The notes beneath the pieces were generated by a model, which was not told the DNA's origin, did no database searches, and was given only the letters and a program-made list of their open reading frames with translations. From an uncultured Chloroflexus sp. (GTDB lineage Bacteria; Chloroflexota; Chloroflexia; Chloroflexales; Chloroflexaceae), in the NCBI RefSeq assembly GCF_937951745.1, contig NZ_CALFBQ010000041.1, forward strand, positions 1-61,990: a stretch of DNA of 61,990 bases. Reading direction: 5' to 3'. Numbering within the stretch: position 1 is the first letter of the stretch; each line of letters begins with the position of its first letter. Shown piece by piece: positions 17,181 to 25,789 of this stretch. The translations under genes were made by a program, and so were the position numbers.

Positions 17181-18335
17181 ATGCGGATCGGGATCGATGT
17201 TACAGCGGGGATGTGGCAGGGGGCCGGCATTGGCCGGTATACGCGCGAACTGGTGCGCGCGGCGGCGCAGGCAGGGCCAGATCTCGCCTTCCACCTCTTT
17301 TATGCCGCTGGCGGGCTTGATCCGCAGAGTCCTTTTGCCCGCTATGCCCACGAATTAGCTGCGACTTACCCAAACATCACCTTACGGCCCATCCCGATCA
17401 GCCCGCGCCTGTTGACGATCCTCTGGCAACGGCTGCGATTGCCGATCCGGGTCGAGTGGCTGATCGGACCGATCGATGTGGTGCATGCGCCAGATTTTGT
17501 CTTGCCGCCAACCCAAGCCCGCACGCTGCTCACCATCCACGATTTGACCTTTCTGGTCGAACCAGCCTGCGCCGAACCAACGTTGCGCCGCTATTTGAGC
17601 GCAGCAGTGCCGCGTTCGTTACAGCGCGCCGACTTAATCGTGGTCGACTCGAAAGCAACAGCGAACGATTTAGGCCGGCTGTATGGCATTCTCAGCCGGC
17701 GCGTCCGCCTGCTCTATCCGGCAGTGGATGAACGGTTCCGACCAATGCAAGCGGCTGAGACGGCTCCGGTTCGCGAGCGGCTGCGCTTGCCCGATCGCTT
17801 CTTACTCTTTGTCGGCACGCTCGAACCGCGCAAGAATCTCGTGCGTCTGTTGCAGGCATTCACGCTCGTAGCCGTTGACAACCCCGACCTAAACCTCGTG
17901 ATTGCCGGACGGCGTGGTTGGTTATACGACGAGATTTTTGCCGCAGTTGAGCGCTCTAACGCGCGTGAGCGCGTTCACTTCCTCGATTTTGTTGCCGATG
18001 ACGATCTGCCGGCATTGTATAATCTAGCTGAAGCCTTCGTTTATCCGTCATTGTACGAAGGGTTTGGTTTTCCGGTTCTCGAAGCGTTGGCCTGCGGCAC
18101 CCCGGTTATCACTGCTAAGGTAGCAAGTTTGCCTGAGGTGGCCGGATCAGCCGCGATCATGGTCGATCCGTTAGAGGTCGAAGATATTGCTGCCGGTATC
18201 CGTGCTGTGCTCGCTAATCCGACGCCGCTCCGCGCCGCCGGGCCACCGCAGGCCGCTACCTTTCGCTGGGAACAGACCGGACAGGCGCTGGTAGCAATCT
18301 ACCGTGAGCTAGCGGCAAAAGCCGCTGCCACTTGA
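17181..18335 (+). CDS. Family 4 glycosyltransferase
   Basis: 384 residues with GT-B fold. The N-terminal Gly loop is in GAGIGRYTREL, the middle hinge is LLFVGTLEPRKNL, and the C-terminal donor site carries PSLYEGFGFPVLEALACGTP, the E-x7-E motif of GT4 enzymes. It uses a nucleotide sugar to extend a glycan, probably the polyprenyl-linked repeat unit on the cytoplasmic face. GGAAG lies just before the ATG, and the gene starts two bases after the preceding stop. Sugar specificity cannot be read. Confidence 0.92.
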   Translation: MRIGIDVTAGMWQGAGIGRYTRELVRAAAQAGPDLAFHLFYAAGGLDPQSPFARYAHELAATYPNITLRPIPISPRLLTILWQRLRLPIRVEWLIGPIDVVHAPDFVLPPTQARTLLTIHDLTFLVEPACAEPTLRRYLSAAVPRSLQRADLIVVDSKATANDLGRLYGILSRRVRLLYPAVDERFRPMQAAETAPVRERLRLPDRFLLFVGTLEPRKNLVRLLQAFTLVAVDNPDLNLVIAGRRGWLYDEIFAAVERSNARERVHFLDFVADDDLPALYNLAEAFVYPSLYEGFGFPVLEALACGTPVITAKVASLPEVAGSAAIMVDPLEVEDIAAGIRAVLANPTPLRAAGPPQAATFRWEQTGQALVAIYRELAAKAAAT

Positions 18336-18346
18336 GGATGATGAGC

Positions 18347-18988
18347 ATGATGCAACCAAACGATCTGACTGCAGAAGCTCTTAGCCGCGGCGCATTACCG
18401 GGGCGCGGCTATGCGATAGCCCGGCGCATTTCGCAAATTCTGCACCCCGTGCCGCTGAGTATTGTCAGTATTTTTATCGTCGGCGTGCTTGGCAGCGACA
18501 ACCGGGTGAGCGGGTTGTGGTGGTCGATTGTGTGTGCGTTATTGCACGTGGTGCCGCCGACCATCTTTTTCAATATTCGCCTGCGCCAAGGCGCGTATAG
18601 CGATGACGATATTTCGGTGCGCACCCAACGCAATGAACTCTACTTGTTTGGCATGGTGAATGTGCTGGTAGGCACGGCCATCTTGTGGGCGATGAACGCA
18701 CCGTTGCCGTTGTTGGCAATGCTGGTATCGGTAGCGGTGATGAATGCGATCTCGTTTGTCATTAATCTGTTTTGGAAGATTAGCATTCACTCGGCCAGCA
18801 TTGGATCGTGCGCTACGCTGGCCAGCATCTACTTGCCAGCGCTCGGCGGCATTTGCTGGGCGGCGGCTATTGTGTTGGGATGGGCACGGTTGCGCACCCG
18901 CAATCACACCTTGATGCAGGTGATCGCCGGAATGAGTTTGGCGGTGGTTTGTGTATTGGTCGTGTTCCGGCTGTTTGGGTTGGTGTAA
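18347..18988 (+). CDS. PAP2-like membrane phosphatase family protein
   Basis: 213 residues with about six membrane spans. The three PAP2 catalytic stretches appear in a divergent form: D-I-S-V-R-TQRN after the second span, WKISIHSASIG where classical members have PSGH, and ARLRTRNHTLMQVIAG where they have SR-x5-H. The central and final His are kept. Such proteins dephosphorylate lipid pyrophosphates or phosphatidic acid; in this operon, recycling undecaprenyl pyrophosphate is a reasonable guess. GAGG nine bases upstream favours ATG 18347 among several near-by starts; the gene begins just after the GT4 stop. Confidence 0.7.
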   Translation: MMQPNDLTAEALSRGALPGRGYAIARRISQILHPVPLSIVSIFIVGVLGSDNRVSGLWWSIVCALLHVVPPTIFFNIRLRQGAYSDDDISVRTQRNELYLFGMVNVLVGTAILWAMNAPLPLLAMLVSVAVMNAISFVINLFWKISIHSASIGSCATLASIYLPALGGICWAAAIVLGWARLRTRNHTLMQVIAGMSLAVVCVLVVFRLFGLV

Positions 18989-19029
18989 ATAAACATTCTT
19001 CTTATCGTGAAGAAGCAGGATAATATTGC

Positions 19030-20097
19030 ATGCGCCCTACACTCATTCAGTACCTTCGTTGCCCCGCTTGCCAAGCACCACTCCGCTGGACCGAACCGTA
19101 TGCGACTCAGTGGATCGAACATGGTGAACTCATTTGTACTCATTGTAACCAGCGCTATTGCATACGTAAGGGCATAGCCTATATCTATGTTGATAATGAT
19201 GACTGGAAACGGCTGGCAACCGAAGCTAGCGGATGGGTACAAATGGCAAAGGATGCCGGTTGTTATGATCAAACTCATGTTGACATCGATTTTCGCCTGC
19301 CATACGTTGCGAGTGAACCATGGCCTGAAATTGCATACCAATTTGACCTTATTCTGAGTATCATTCGGCCAAAACCGCACAGCCGTGTCCTCGATCTCGG
19401 GGCGGGGCGTGGATGGGCAGCCAAGCAGTTTGCCATTCGCGGTTGCGACGTCGTTGCGGTTGAAATCAACGATGACGATCAGATTGGAGTTGGGCGTTCA
19501 CTAGCACTGATGCAGCAGGCCAGTGTTTCCTACGATATTCTGATTGCCAACAGCCAACATCTCCCGCTCGCCGATCAAAGCTATGATATTGTCTTTGCTT
19601 CGGCAGCGCTCCATCACTCAACCAGTTTGGAAAAGGTAGTAAGAGAAGCAGCACGCATACTACGCCGTGGCGGCAAGCTGGTTGCCATTCATGAGCCGTG
19701 CATTGCTGATCACATCACTCCAGAGCAAGATGCGCCAAACATTGCACGTGAAACAGCCTATCACATTCAGGAGTTGCGCCCAAAGTTAGACGATTATCGG
19801 CGCGCCTTGCAACAAGCTGGACTGCGCGAATTAGCAATGTTTCACCATGAAACGTATGGGGTAACGGTTGAAAAACTGCAAGCATGGAGCAAGAAGAACA
19901 ACTTGCCACCGCTGACAGAGCAACAGATGAGAGATTTGCAGCGTAACCGTCGTTTTAGCTTACACCACATTGCCCGAACGATCCAGAGCCGCTTCAAGCG
20001 GCGACCTGATCCGGCGTTATTACCACCACAAGCATGGATGGATCAGTTTTATCGTCGTTGCGGTGGTAATCTTACGCTGATTAGCGAGCGGTTGTAA
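19030..20097 (+). CDS. Class I SAM-dependent methyltransferase with N-terminal zinc ribbon
   Basis: 355 residues. An N-terminal Trm112-like zinc ribbon (CPACQAPL ... CTHCNQRY, residues 11-40) is followed by a class I methyltransferase core with motif I VLDLGAGRGWAAKQF and the LPLADQSYDIVFASAALHH motif. A C-terminal helical extension of about 110 residues follows. AGGA lies nine bases before the ATG. It is the last gene of the plus-strand envelope block but separated from the PAP2 gene by 41 bases. Its base composition is visibly richer in A+T than its neighbours, which may indicate later acquisition. Methylation of a glycan or lipid is possible; the substrate is unknown. Confidence 0.82.
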   Translation: MRPTLIQYLRCPACQAPLRWTEPYATQWIEHGELICTHCNQRYCIRKGIAYIYVDNDDWKRLATEASGWVQMAKDAGCYDQTHVDIDFRLPYVASEPWPEIAYQFDLILSIIRPKPHSRVLDLGAGRGWAAKQFAIRGCDVVAVEINDDDQIGVGRSLALMQQASVSYDILIANSQHLPLADQSYDIVFASAALHHSTSLEKVVREAARILRRGGKLVAIHEPCIADHITPEQDAPNIARETAYHIQELRPKLDDYRRALQQAGLRELAMFHHETYGVTVEKLQAWSKKNNLPPLTEQQMRDLQRNRRFSLHHIARTIQSRFKRRPDPALLPPQAWMDQFYRRCGGNLTLISERL

Positions 20098-20406
20098 GAG
20101 CATTGACTACAAATTATCAGAGAACTCTGTGAAGCAAAGCCCTGACTACCATGACAGGAGGCTTCAGTGAGTGCTATCTGGCCGGCTAGGTGGTGTAAAG
20201 GTGACAGCAATTCGCCGGTTGCTAGGTGCAGCACTCCTACGCCCTACCTCGTGCGCCGCAGACAGTGGAGGAACAGGGCGGCTTGAAAACTGCCCTACCA
20301 TGCAGTACATACGCGGCAATAAGAGGGATGTTTGACATGGCCGTGTGCCCTTAAAACCGCCTTGTAGGGGCAACACCTCGCGCGATGGGTCACCGTGCTG
20401 ATGCGA
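20098..20406. other. Intergenic stretch with short inverted repeats, no gene
   Basis: About 310 bases between convergent genes. I see no coding pattern. It holds small palindromes such as AGGGC...GCCCT around 20276-20304 and a GTAGGGGCAACACCTCGCGCG segment near 20365 that looks like a dispersed non-coding repeat. It may also terminate the two converging genes. Confidence 0.4.
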
Positions 20407-21327
20407 TTAACGAGTAGGGCCCTCCGGCATTACCGTACCGTTATTGGTTGGCTGCACCGGCAACGCCCGCACGATCACCCGCTGCTTGAACTTATCGGGG
20501 CCGCTTGGTGGCCAACACGTCACCATTGTCACCACTTCATAGCCGGTAGGTGCAATATAGCGGGCATTGGCGAGACGCTGTTCAGGTGGCGCACCCTCCT
20601 CATCAACGATGATCCGCTCGCTGACGAGGTAGCGGTACGGTTGACCACGGCTATAGACAATCACCTCATCGCCGGGCTTAAGGTAGAAGAGGTCTTTGAA
20701 CACTCGACCGTAGCCACCAACATGACCGGCTAACACAATATTATCGCCTTCGCCGGGATTGGCCGAACCGCGGTGCTGGCCAACCGCATACTCGGCCACC
20801 TGCCACACCGAGATCAATTGACCGTTTTCTTCGATCGTATCCCAACCAACTTCTATTACCTTAAAATCGACCCGAATTGCTGGAATGACCAGTCGATCAA
20901 CCATGGCCACCCACTCGGCGCGCACCGGCTCAGGCGGTTCGGAAATCAACAAACCACTGTTTACCGCAGGTAACGTGCTTGGAGCAGCGACGGCAGGAGG
21001 TGGAATATCGCCAGCCGGCGCTGACGGCGCAACGGTAGGAGCTGGCGCTGACGGCGCTAGACCGGTCAGCAACGGCAACGGACGTTCATTAGCCGGACGG
21101 AAACCGTTGGTGGTAAGCTGCGGCACAGGGAGGGGCGAATCACCGCGCGCAGCCCAACGGTAATACTCGATCTGCAATGTCGCCACCAAGACATAGATCA
21201 GTAAGGCGGCGCCAAGCGCCATCAGCGTCGTACCGAGCAGCCACGGCCCGCGCCTCACCGGCGTGACGCGCCGGCGAGCGATGATGTGCCAAATTCGTTC
21301 ACCAAGCATAGGAAAACGGTGGAGCAT
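20407..21327 (-). CDS. Sortase family transpeptidase, membrane anchored
   Basis: 306 residues: cytoplasmic basic N-terminus, one membrane span (WLLGTTLMALGAALLIYVLV), a Pro/Ala-rich linker of about 90 residues, then the sortase barrel. The catalytic His is in LAGHVGGYG, the Cys in VTMVTCWP and the Arg in KQRVIVRAL. Sortases cleave a C-terminal sorting signal and join the protein to an amino acceptor outside the cell. ATG 21327 has GAGGA ten bases upstream; a TTG two codons earlier is less likely. No obvious sorting-signal protein lies in the window, so the substrate must be elsewhere. Confidence 0.88.
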   Translation of the reverse strand: MLHRFPMLGERIWHIIARRRVTPVRRGPWLLGTTLMALGAALLIYVLVATLQIEYYRWAARGDSPLPVPQLTTNGFRPANERPLPLLTGLAPSAPAPTVAPSAPAGDIPPPAVAAPSTLPAVNSGLLISEPPEPVRAEWVAMVDRLVIPAIRVDFKVIEVGWDTIEENGQLISVWQVAEYAVGQHRGSANPGEGDNIVLAGHVGGYGRVFKDLFYLKPGDEVIVYSRGQPYRYLVSERIIVDEEGAPPEQRLANARYIAPTGYEVVTMVTCWPPSGPDKFKQRVIVRALPVQPTNNGTVMPEGPTR

Positions 21328-21504
21328 TGCCAACTATCCTCATTGCTGTGTTCTGTCTTCAGTATACCACGCGACCCGCCGGAGCGGATTGCGCCGCATC
21401 TTACGCTACGCATAGCGCAGACGAAAGGATGTATGGGGGGGCGGATCGTAGTGGCTGGGCGACGCAAGATGGCTGGCAGACGACGGCGTTGAAGAGTCAA
21501 CAAG

Positions 21505-21523
21505 GCGGGGTTGCACCCCGCCC
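21505..21523 (-). terminator. Hairpin after the 81-residue gene
   Basis: GGCGGGGT / ACCCCGCC stem with a three-base loop, 58 bases beyond the stop at 21581 on the minus strand and followed there by TTGTTGACTCTTC. A probable transcription end. Confidence 0.5.
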
Positions 21524-21580
21524 TTAATCGCTTATTCTACACTGCGACTGAGCCTACACACCTATCAGCACTGGCGTTGA

Positions 21581-21826
21581 TCAGGCAATATTAACCGCCT
21601 CATCATGCTGGAGCAACATCAGACTCCCGCGCAATGCGATCACGTCAGCGTCAGACAAGGCTGCGATTAGTGGATCGGGCGGCAAAACCGTGCTATGCAG
21701 CAGCAACAACGCCCGCATCGCCAGCAACCACGAGGTATCAGATGCGTCAGCAGGCGGTGATGACGGCTGATCACCGGTAAATGGAGGTTGGGGTAAAGCA
21801 GAGGGGGTGCGACGAGCGGCAGTCAT
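21581..21826 (-). CDS. Hypothetical 81-residue protein
   Basis: 81 residues with a Pro-rich, polar N-terminal third and a helical C-terminal part rich in Leu and Ala (ALLLLHSTVLPPDPLIAALS). GAGAGG lies about nine bases before the ATG, supporting translation. It is on the same strand as, and 55 bases downstream of, the HAD-IIA gene, so the two may be co-transcribed. No domain is recognised and no function is offered. Confidence 0.5.
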   Translation of the reverse strand: MTAARRTPSALPQPPFTGDQPSSPPADASDTSWLLAMRALLLLHSTVLPPDPLIAALSDADVIALRGSLMLLQHDEAVNIA

Positions 21827-21881
21827 GGATTTTCCTCTCTATCGATTATTATTGATAGCGTAACTGGAAGCAGCCCGATCG

Positions 21882-22673
21882 TCAAGCCAAGTCACCAATC
21901 AATTCATCGATTCGCTCGAGCACGTAGGTCGGCTGGTAAGGTGAGCGTTCAAGATCGGCGCGTTGACTATCGCCGGTCAAGACCAACGCCGTATCCATCC
22001 CGGCTGTCACCCCCATCGCAATATCGGTCATCAAACGATCACCCACAATCAGGCATCGCGCAGGTGGCAACCCGATCAGATTGCTGACCGTGCGGGCCAT
22101 AATTGGCGATGGCTTGCCAACGATCACCTCACAGCGTGTTGCGGTACAAGCTTCGATGGCAGCGATGATCGCGGCTGCATCTGGCTCACCGCCACCGGGC
22201 ACCGGGCAGAAGCGATCGGGATTGGTCGCGACCAAGCGCGCGCCGGCCCGGATGGCATCAAAGGCAATCTGGAGCTTGCGGTAAGTGAAGGTGCGATCAA
22301 ACGACGCTACCACGAACTTAATCTCACCCGGACGTTCGCTGATCGGGAAGCCAGCTCCCTCAAGCTCGCTAATCAGCGGCGCTTCACCAACCACAAACAG
22401 CGGCACACCCGGCGCGTTAGCCAACAGCCACTCTACCATAACCGCCGAGCTGGTGACAATTTCGCTTTCATCAGCAGCAATGCCAAAGCGTTGCAAGCGT
22501 TCGGCGTATTGCCGGCGAGTTTTGGTCGGGTTATTCGAGAGAAAAGTGATCCGGCGCCCCTCACGGCGCAAGGTTGCTAACAGCTCGGCAGCGCCCGGCA
22601 AAAGGGTGTCGCCGAGATAGATGGTGCCGTCAAGATCAAAGATGTAGCCATCGTAGCGGGGGATTGATTGCAT
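21882..22673 (-). CDS. HAD-IIA family phosphatase (NagD/AraL/4-nitrophenylphosphatase-like)
   Basis: 263 residues. Motif I is YIFDLDGTIYLGD (Asp nucleophile and acid/base Asp), motif II FLSNNPTK is the NagD-type serine/threonine motif, the C2 cap contains VVASFDRTFTYRKL, and motifs III/IV are IVGKPSPIMA and LIVGDRLMTDIAMG. Family members remove phosphate from small sugars, nucleotides or phosphoglycolate in the cytoplasm. The start is ATG 22673 because GGAG lies seven bases upstream and the HAD fold begins there; the longer frame from 22820 would run through a terminator hairpin. Confidence 0.9.
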   Translation of the reverse strand: MQSIPRYDGYIFDLDGTIYLGDTLLPGAAELLATLRREGRRITFLSNNPTKTRRQYAERLQRFGIAADESEIVTSSAVMVEWLLANAPGVPLFVVGEAPLISELEGAGFPISERPGEIKFVVASFDRTFTYRKLQIAFDAIRAGARLVATNPDRFCPVPGGGEPDAAAIIAAIEACTATRCEVIVGKPSPIMARTVSNLIGLPPARCLIVGDRLMTDIAMGVTAGMDTALVLTGDSQRADLERSPYQPTYVLERIDELIGDLA

Positions 22674-22755
22674 GGTGTCTCCAACACTATCACACATCGC
22701 CAATCTCGTTTGAGATGGTACCATATCTGGCGACACCGGCTGATCAAGGCAAGAA

Positions 22756-22781
22756 GCGGGGCAACCGGTATGTTGCCCCGC
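22756..22781 (-). terminator. Terminator of the response-regulator gene
   Basis: Perfect ten-base stem GCGGGGCAAC / GTTGCCCCGC with a six-base loop, 65 bases beyond the stop at 22846 on the minus strand and upstream of the HAD-IIA start. Confidence 0.6.
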
Positions 22782-22845
22782 GCAGATGCGCATTGTAGCA
22801 CGCTTCTTATGGGATGGCACACAGGCAGCCCAATCAACTCAGCCC

Positions 22846-23199
22846 TCATAATCCAAACACATCGAGCATATAGCGGAGATTTTCGAGCGAAACCGGCTTG
22901 AGGAGAAACAGTGAGGCACCTGCCGCCAAGGAATCCTGTTCGATCATCGGATCAGCCGAAATAACCACAATTGGTGTGGTGTAACCCTCTTGGCGGAGGT
23001 AGTAAGTCATATCCAATCCATTCATTTTTGGCATGTGGTAGTCAGTGATAATCAGATCATACCATTGACGGCGCGCCAGCTTGAGACCATCAGCTCCATG
23101 GGTTGCCGTATCGATCTTTACGCTGCGCCGCAACGCTTTCATCGCGTTTTGCAAAAACGAGCGCACGCTTGATTCGTCTTCTACGATGAGAATGCGCAT
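22846..23199 (-). CDS. Single-domain response regulator (CheY-like)
   Basis: 117 residues, receiver domain only. The acidic pair is in IVEDESSV, the phosphoacceptor Asp in LIITDYHMPKMNG, Ser in VVISADP and the Lys in LLKPVS. It resembles the regulator at 2384 in being a stand-alone receiver, but the sequences differ. A purine-rich stretch precedes ATG 23199; a longer frame from 23226 is possible. No kinase is next to it. Confidence 0.88.
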   Translation of the reverse strand: MRILIVEDESSVRSFLQNAMKALRRSVKIDTATHGADGLKLARRQWYDLIITDYHMPKMNGLDMTYYLRQEGYTTPIVVISADPMIEQDSLAAGASLFLLKPVSLENLRYMLDVFGL

Positions 23200-23348
23200 A
23201 ATTGTCTCTCTCAGTATGTAGAACAATTATCACTTCATGAAACGAGAATGACCTTCCAATTTCCACATCTTTGACCTGACACTCCATTCATGTGACCCTG
23301 TGAACTTGTGCTAAGATTCACCAGAGCAAGATTGTGAAGGAGGTTGCT

Positions 23349-24953
23349 ATGCCACAACGACAGCGCCTCGGCGTCGTCACAGGGGGATCGCTGCTAGAGG
23401 GGTTGACCGTCCGGCTTGACGCTGGCACACCGGTCGAGGATGTGCGGGTCGGCAAGTTTGTGGTGGTGAAGGGGCAGCGTTTCACCTTCTTCTCAATGGT
23501 GACGGATGTGCGTCTCGGCGCGACCACACCCAAGGTAATGGCCGATCCGCCGCCGGATGACGAGTTCTTCAGTCACGTACTGGCCGGCACGACCACCTAC
23601 GGCGAAGTCCGGCTTGATTTGCGCCTGATGTTACCGCTCGACGGCAGCGCCGATTTGTTGCCGGTCAAGACGGTGCCACACCATTTTGCGCCGTTGTTTG
23701 AAGCGAGCGACGCAGATTTCACCCAAGTCTTCGGCCACGAAGAGGGCAGCCGGTTTATGATCGGCACGCCGCTCGATATGTCAGCGCCGGTATGTATTGA
23801 TCTGAACCGGCTAGTCGAACGCTCGAACGGGGTGTTTGGTAAGAGCGGCACCGGCAAGAGTTTTCTAACCCGACTCTTGGTGTGCGGCGTTATTCTCAGC
23901 GACGTGGCCTCTAATCTGATCTTCGACATGCACGACGAGTATGGATGGTCAGCTCGCTCAGAGGGAGCCAATTTCGTCAAAGGATTGCGCCAACTCTTCG
24001 GCAGCAAGGTGTTGCTCTACGCGCTGGCCGGCGGCGCGTTTGACCGCTCGCGCATCGACGGCGAAATTGTGATCGGTTATGACCAGATCGAGCCGGAAGA
24101 TGTGCTCTTGTTAAGCGAAGAGCTAAATCTTAATCCAACCGCTGCCGAAACGGCGGAGCTATTGGTAGACAAGTACGGCGCAAAATGGTTGGCCGAGCTC
24201 TGGACGATGGATCAAGAAGAGCTAAAGAACTTTGCCGACGAGAAGAGCGCTAGCCTCGCCTCGCTCAATGCGCTCAAACGCAAGACATTGCAACTCAAGC
24301 GGCTGGGATTTGTGCAGGCACAGGCTGATCTTTCACCAGTCGATAATCTGATCAAAGCACTCCTAGACAGACGACACGTGGTGCTGAGCTTTGGTCGCTA
24401 TGATGACCCACTGGCGTACATGCTCGTCGCTAATGTGCTGACCCGCCGGATTCACCAGCGCTGGCGCGAGCAAACCGAGCGGTACCTGCACACAAAAAGT
24501 GAGGCTGACCGACCCCGACCGTTGATGATCACGATCGAAGAGGCGCACAAGTTTCTCAATCCGCGTCTTGCCCGCCAAACTATCTTTGGTACAATTGCCC
24601 GCGAGATGCGCAAGTACAGCGTGACACTGCTGGTCGTTGACCAACGCCCTTCATCGATCGACAGCGAAGTGCTCAGCCAGCTTGGCACCCGGATCACGGC
24701 GCTGCTCAGTGATGAACAGGACATTGACGCCGTATTTACCGGCGTTGGCGGCAGCGCGCGCTTGCGGGCCGTGCTAGCCAATCTCGACACGCGCCAGCAG
24801 GCGTTAGTGCTAGGCCATGCGGTGCCGATGCCGGTGGTGGTGCAAACTCGTGCCTATGACGAACAGTTTTACCGCTTTATCGAACAGCGCACACGCCGCG
24901 CCAGCGATATGGTCACAGCGCAACAAGCGGTTGATGAACTGTTTCCCGATTAA
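23349..24953 (+). CDS. HerA-like DNA translocase/ATPase (DUF87)
   Basis: 534 residues. An N-terminal beta-barrel region (HAS-barrel like, residues 1-110) precedes a RecA-type ATPase with Walker A GKSGTGKSFL and Walker B LMITIEEAHKF; SIDSEVLSQLGTRI and VLGHAVPMPV match late HerA blocks. HerA forms hexameric rings that move DNA, usually with the nuclease NurA in break repair. AAGGAGG sits six bases before ATG 23349 and rules out the longer GTG frame. No nurA, mre11 or rad50 gene is adjacent, so the partner, if any, is elsewhere. Confidence 0.85.
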   Translation: MPQRQRLGVVTGGSLLEGLTVRLDAGTPVEDVRVGKFVVVKGQRFTFFSMVTDVRLGATTPKVMADPPPDDEFFSHVLAGTTTYGEVRLDLRLMLPLDGSADLLPVKTVPHHFAPLFEASDADFTQVFGHEEGSRFMIGTPLDMSAPVCIDLNRLVERSNGVFGKSGTGKSFLTRLLVCGVILSDVASNLIFDMHDEYGWSARSEGANFVKGLRQLFGSKVLLYALAGGAFDRSRIDGEIVIGYDQIEPEDVLLLSEELNLNPTAAETAELLVDKYGAKWLAELWTMDQEELKNFADEKSASLASLNALKRKTLQLKRLGFVQAQADLSPVDNLIKALLDRRHVVLSFGRYDDPLAYMLVANVLTRRIHQRWREQTERYLHTKSEADRPRPLMITIEEAHKFLNPRLARQTIFGTIAREMRKYSVTLLVVDQRPSSIDSEVLSQLGTRITALLSDEQDIDAVFTGVGGSARLRAVLANLDTRQQALVLGHAVPMPVVVQTRAYDEQFYRFIEQRTRRASDMVTAQQAVDELFPD

Positions 24954-24967
24954 GCGGTGCGCAACGT

Positions 24968-25726
24968 TCACGGCCCGTAGGGAAATTGGCCGATCCCGTT
25001 GACCAATTCACCCGGCGAATTGCTTGTACTTGAGAAAGAGGTAAACTGCACCGTCTCAGTCAGCACATTGCCATATATGTCGGTAATTCGTAGCGTGAAG
25101 GGGCCAAATTCGCCGCCAGCGCAATTGCATTGCCGGATGAAGTAATTATAGGTGGTGCGACTCAGTTGGACCCACTGTCCTTGTGGTGTGCGATATTCGA
25201 GCTTAGCAACCGGATTGCGATGATTGCGCACCTGAAATGCTAACCACCACGGATTGCTGCCATCTTTGAGATGAACCTGCACCGGCCCGCTCAGCGACGG
25301 GCTGATCACGCGCCACGTGATCGGCACTCTCCCCCATGCACGTGGCGCAATCCGATCAAACGCCTCTGGACTCAGATCGAGATGGTTCGGCCCGCAGCCG
25401 GGATGATCCGGACACATATCAACAATCCGCACCACCACACTTCCTTGCGGCCCAAAGATTTCGGCATACGCGCCACAGTAATCGGCATTGCCGTAATTGA
25501 GATAACTAATCGCTGCCACCATCCGATCACCGGGGATCGGGTCAAACAGACAGGCGCCGCTCCCGTCGGCTTCGAGATAATAGGTCGCCTCGCCGCTGAA
25601 GAGCGGATTCTGGACTGAGCGAGCCACGAGCGGCACTAAGACGCGATACGGGGATTGGGCTGTCGCTGGTGACAACGCCAGCCAGAGCAGAGCGACCAGC
25701 AGCATCCACCCATAAGAGCGGCGCAT
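24968..25726 (-). CDS. Secreted expansin-like protein
   Basis: 252 residues. A signal peptide is evident (basic MRRSYG, hydrophobic core, cleavage after ATAQ). The next domain has the double-psi barrel pattern of expansins/RlpA: GEATYYLEADGSGACLFDP, then YCGAYAEIFGP, VVRIVDMCPDHPGCGPNHLDLS and EAFDRIAP, including the catalytic-like Asp of the HLDLS block. The C-terminal part (WWLAFQVRNHRNPVAKLE ... ITDIYGNVL) matches the second, carbohydrate-binding beta-sandwich of two-domain expansins. Expansins loosen polysaccharide networks without hydrolysis. Its target here is unknown: own sheath, peptidoglycan or mat polysaccharide. It is convergent with the HerA-like gene. Confidence 0.8.
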   Translation of the reverse strand: MRRSYGWMLLVALLWLALSPATAQSPYRVLVPLVARSVQNPLFSGEATYYLEADGSGACLFDPIPGDRMVAAISYLNYGNADYCGAYAEIFGPQGSVVVRIVDMCPDHPGCGPNHLDLSPEAFDRIAPRAWGRVPITWRVISPSLSGPVQVHLKDGSNPWWLAFQVRNHRNPVAKLEYRTPQGQWVQLSRTTYNYFIRQCNCAGGEFGPFTLRITDIYGNVLTETVQFTSFSSTSNSPGELVNGIGQFPYGP

Positions 25727-25789
25727 CGCAGGAACCTCTCAGGGAATGCATAGCCGCGGGTAGCGCTCTCCAATGCGCCACCCGGCGGG

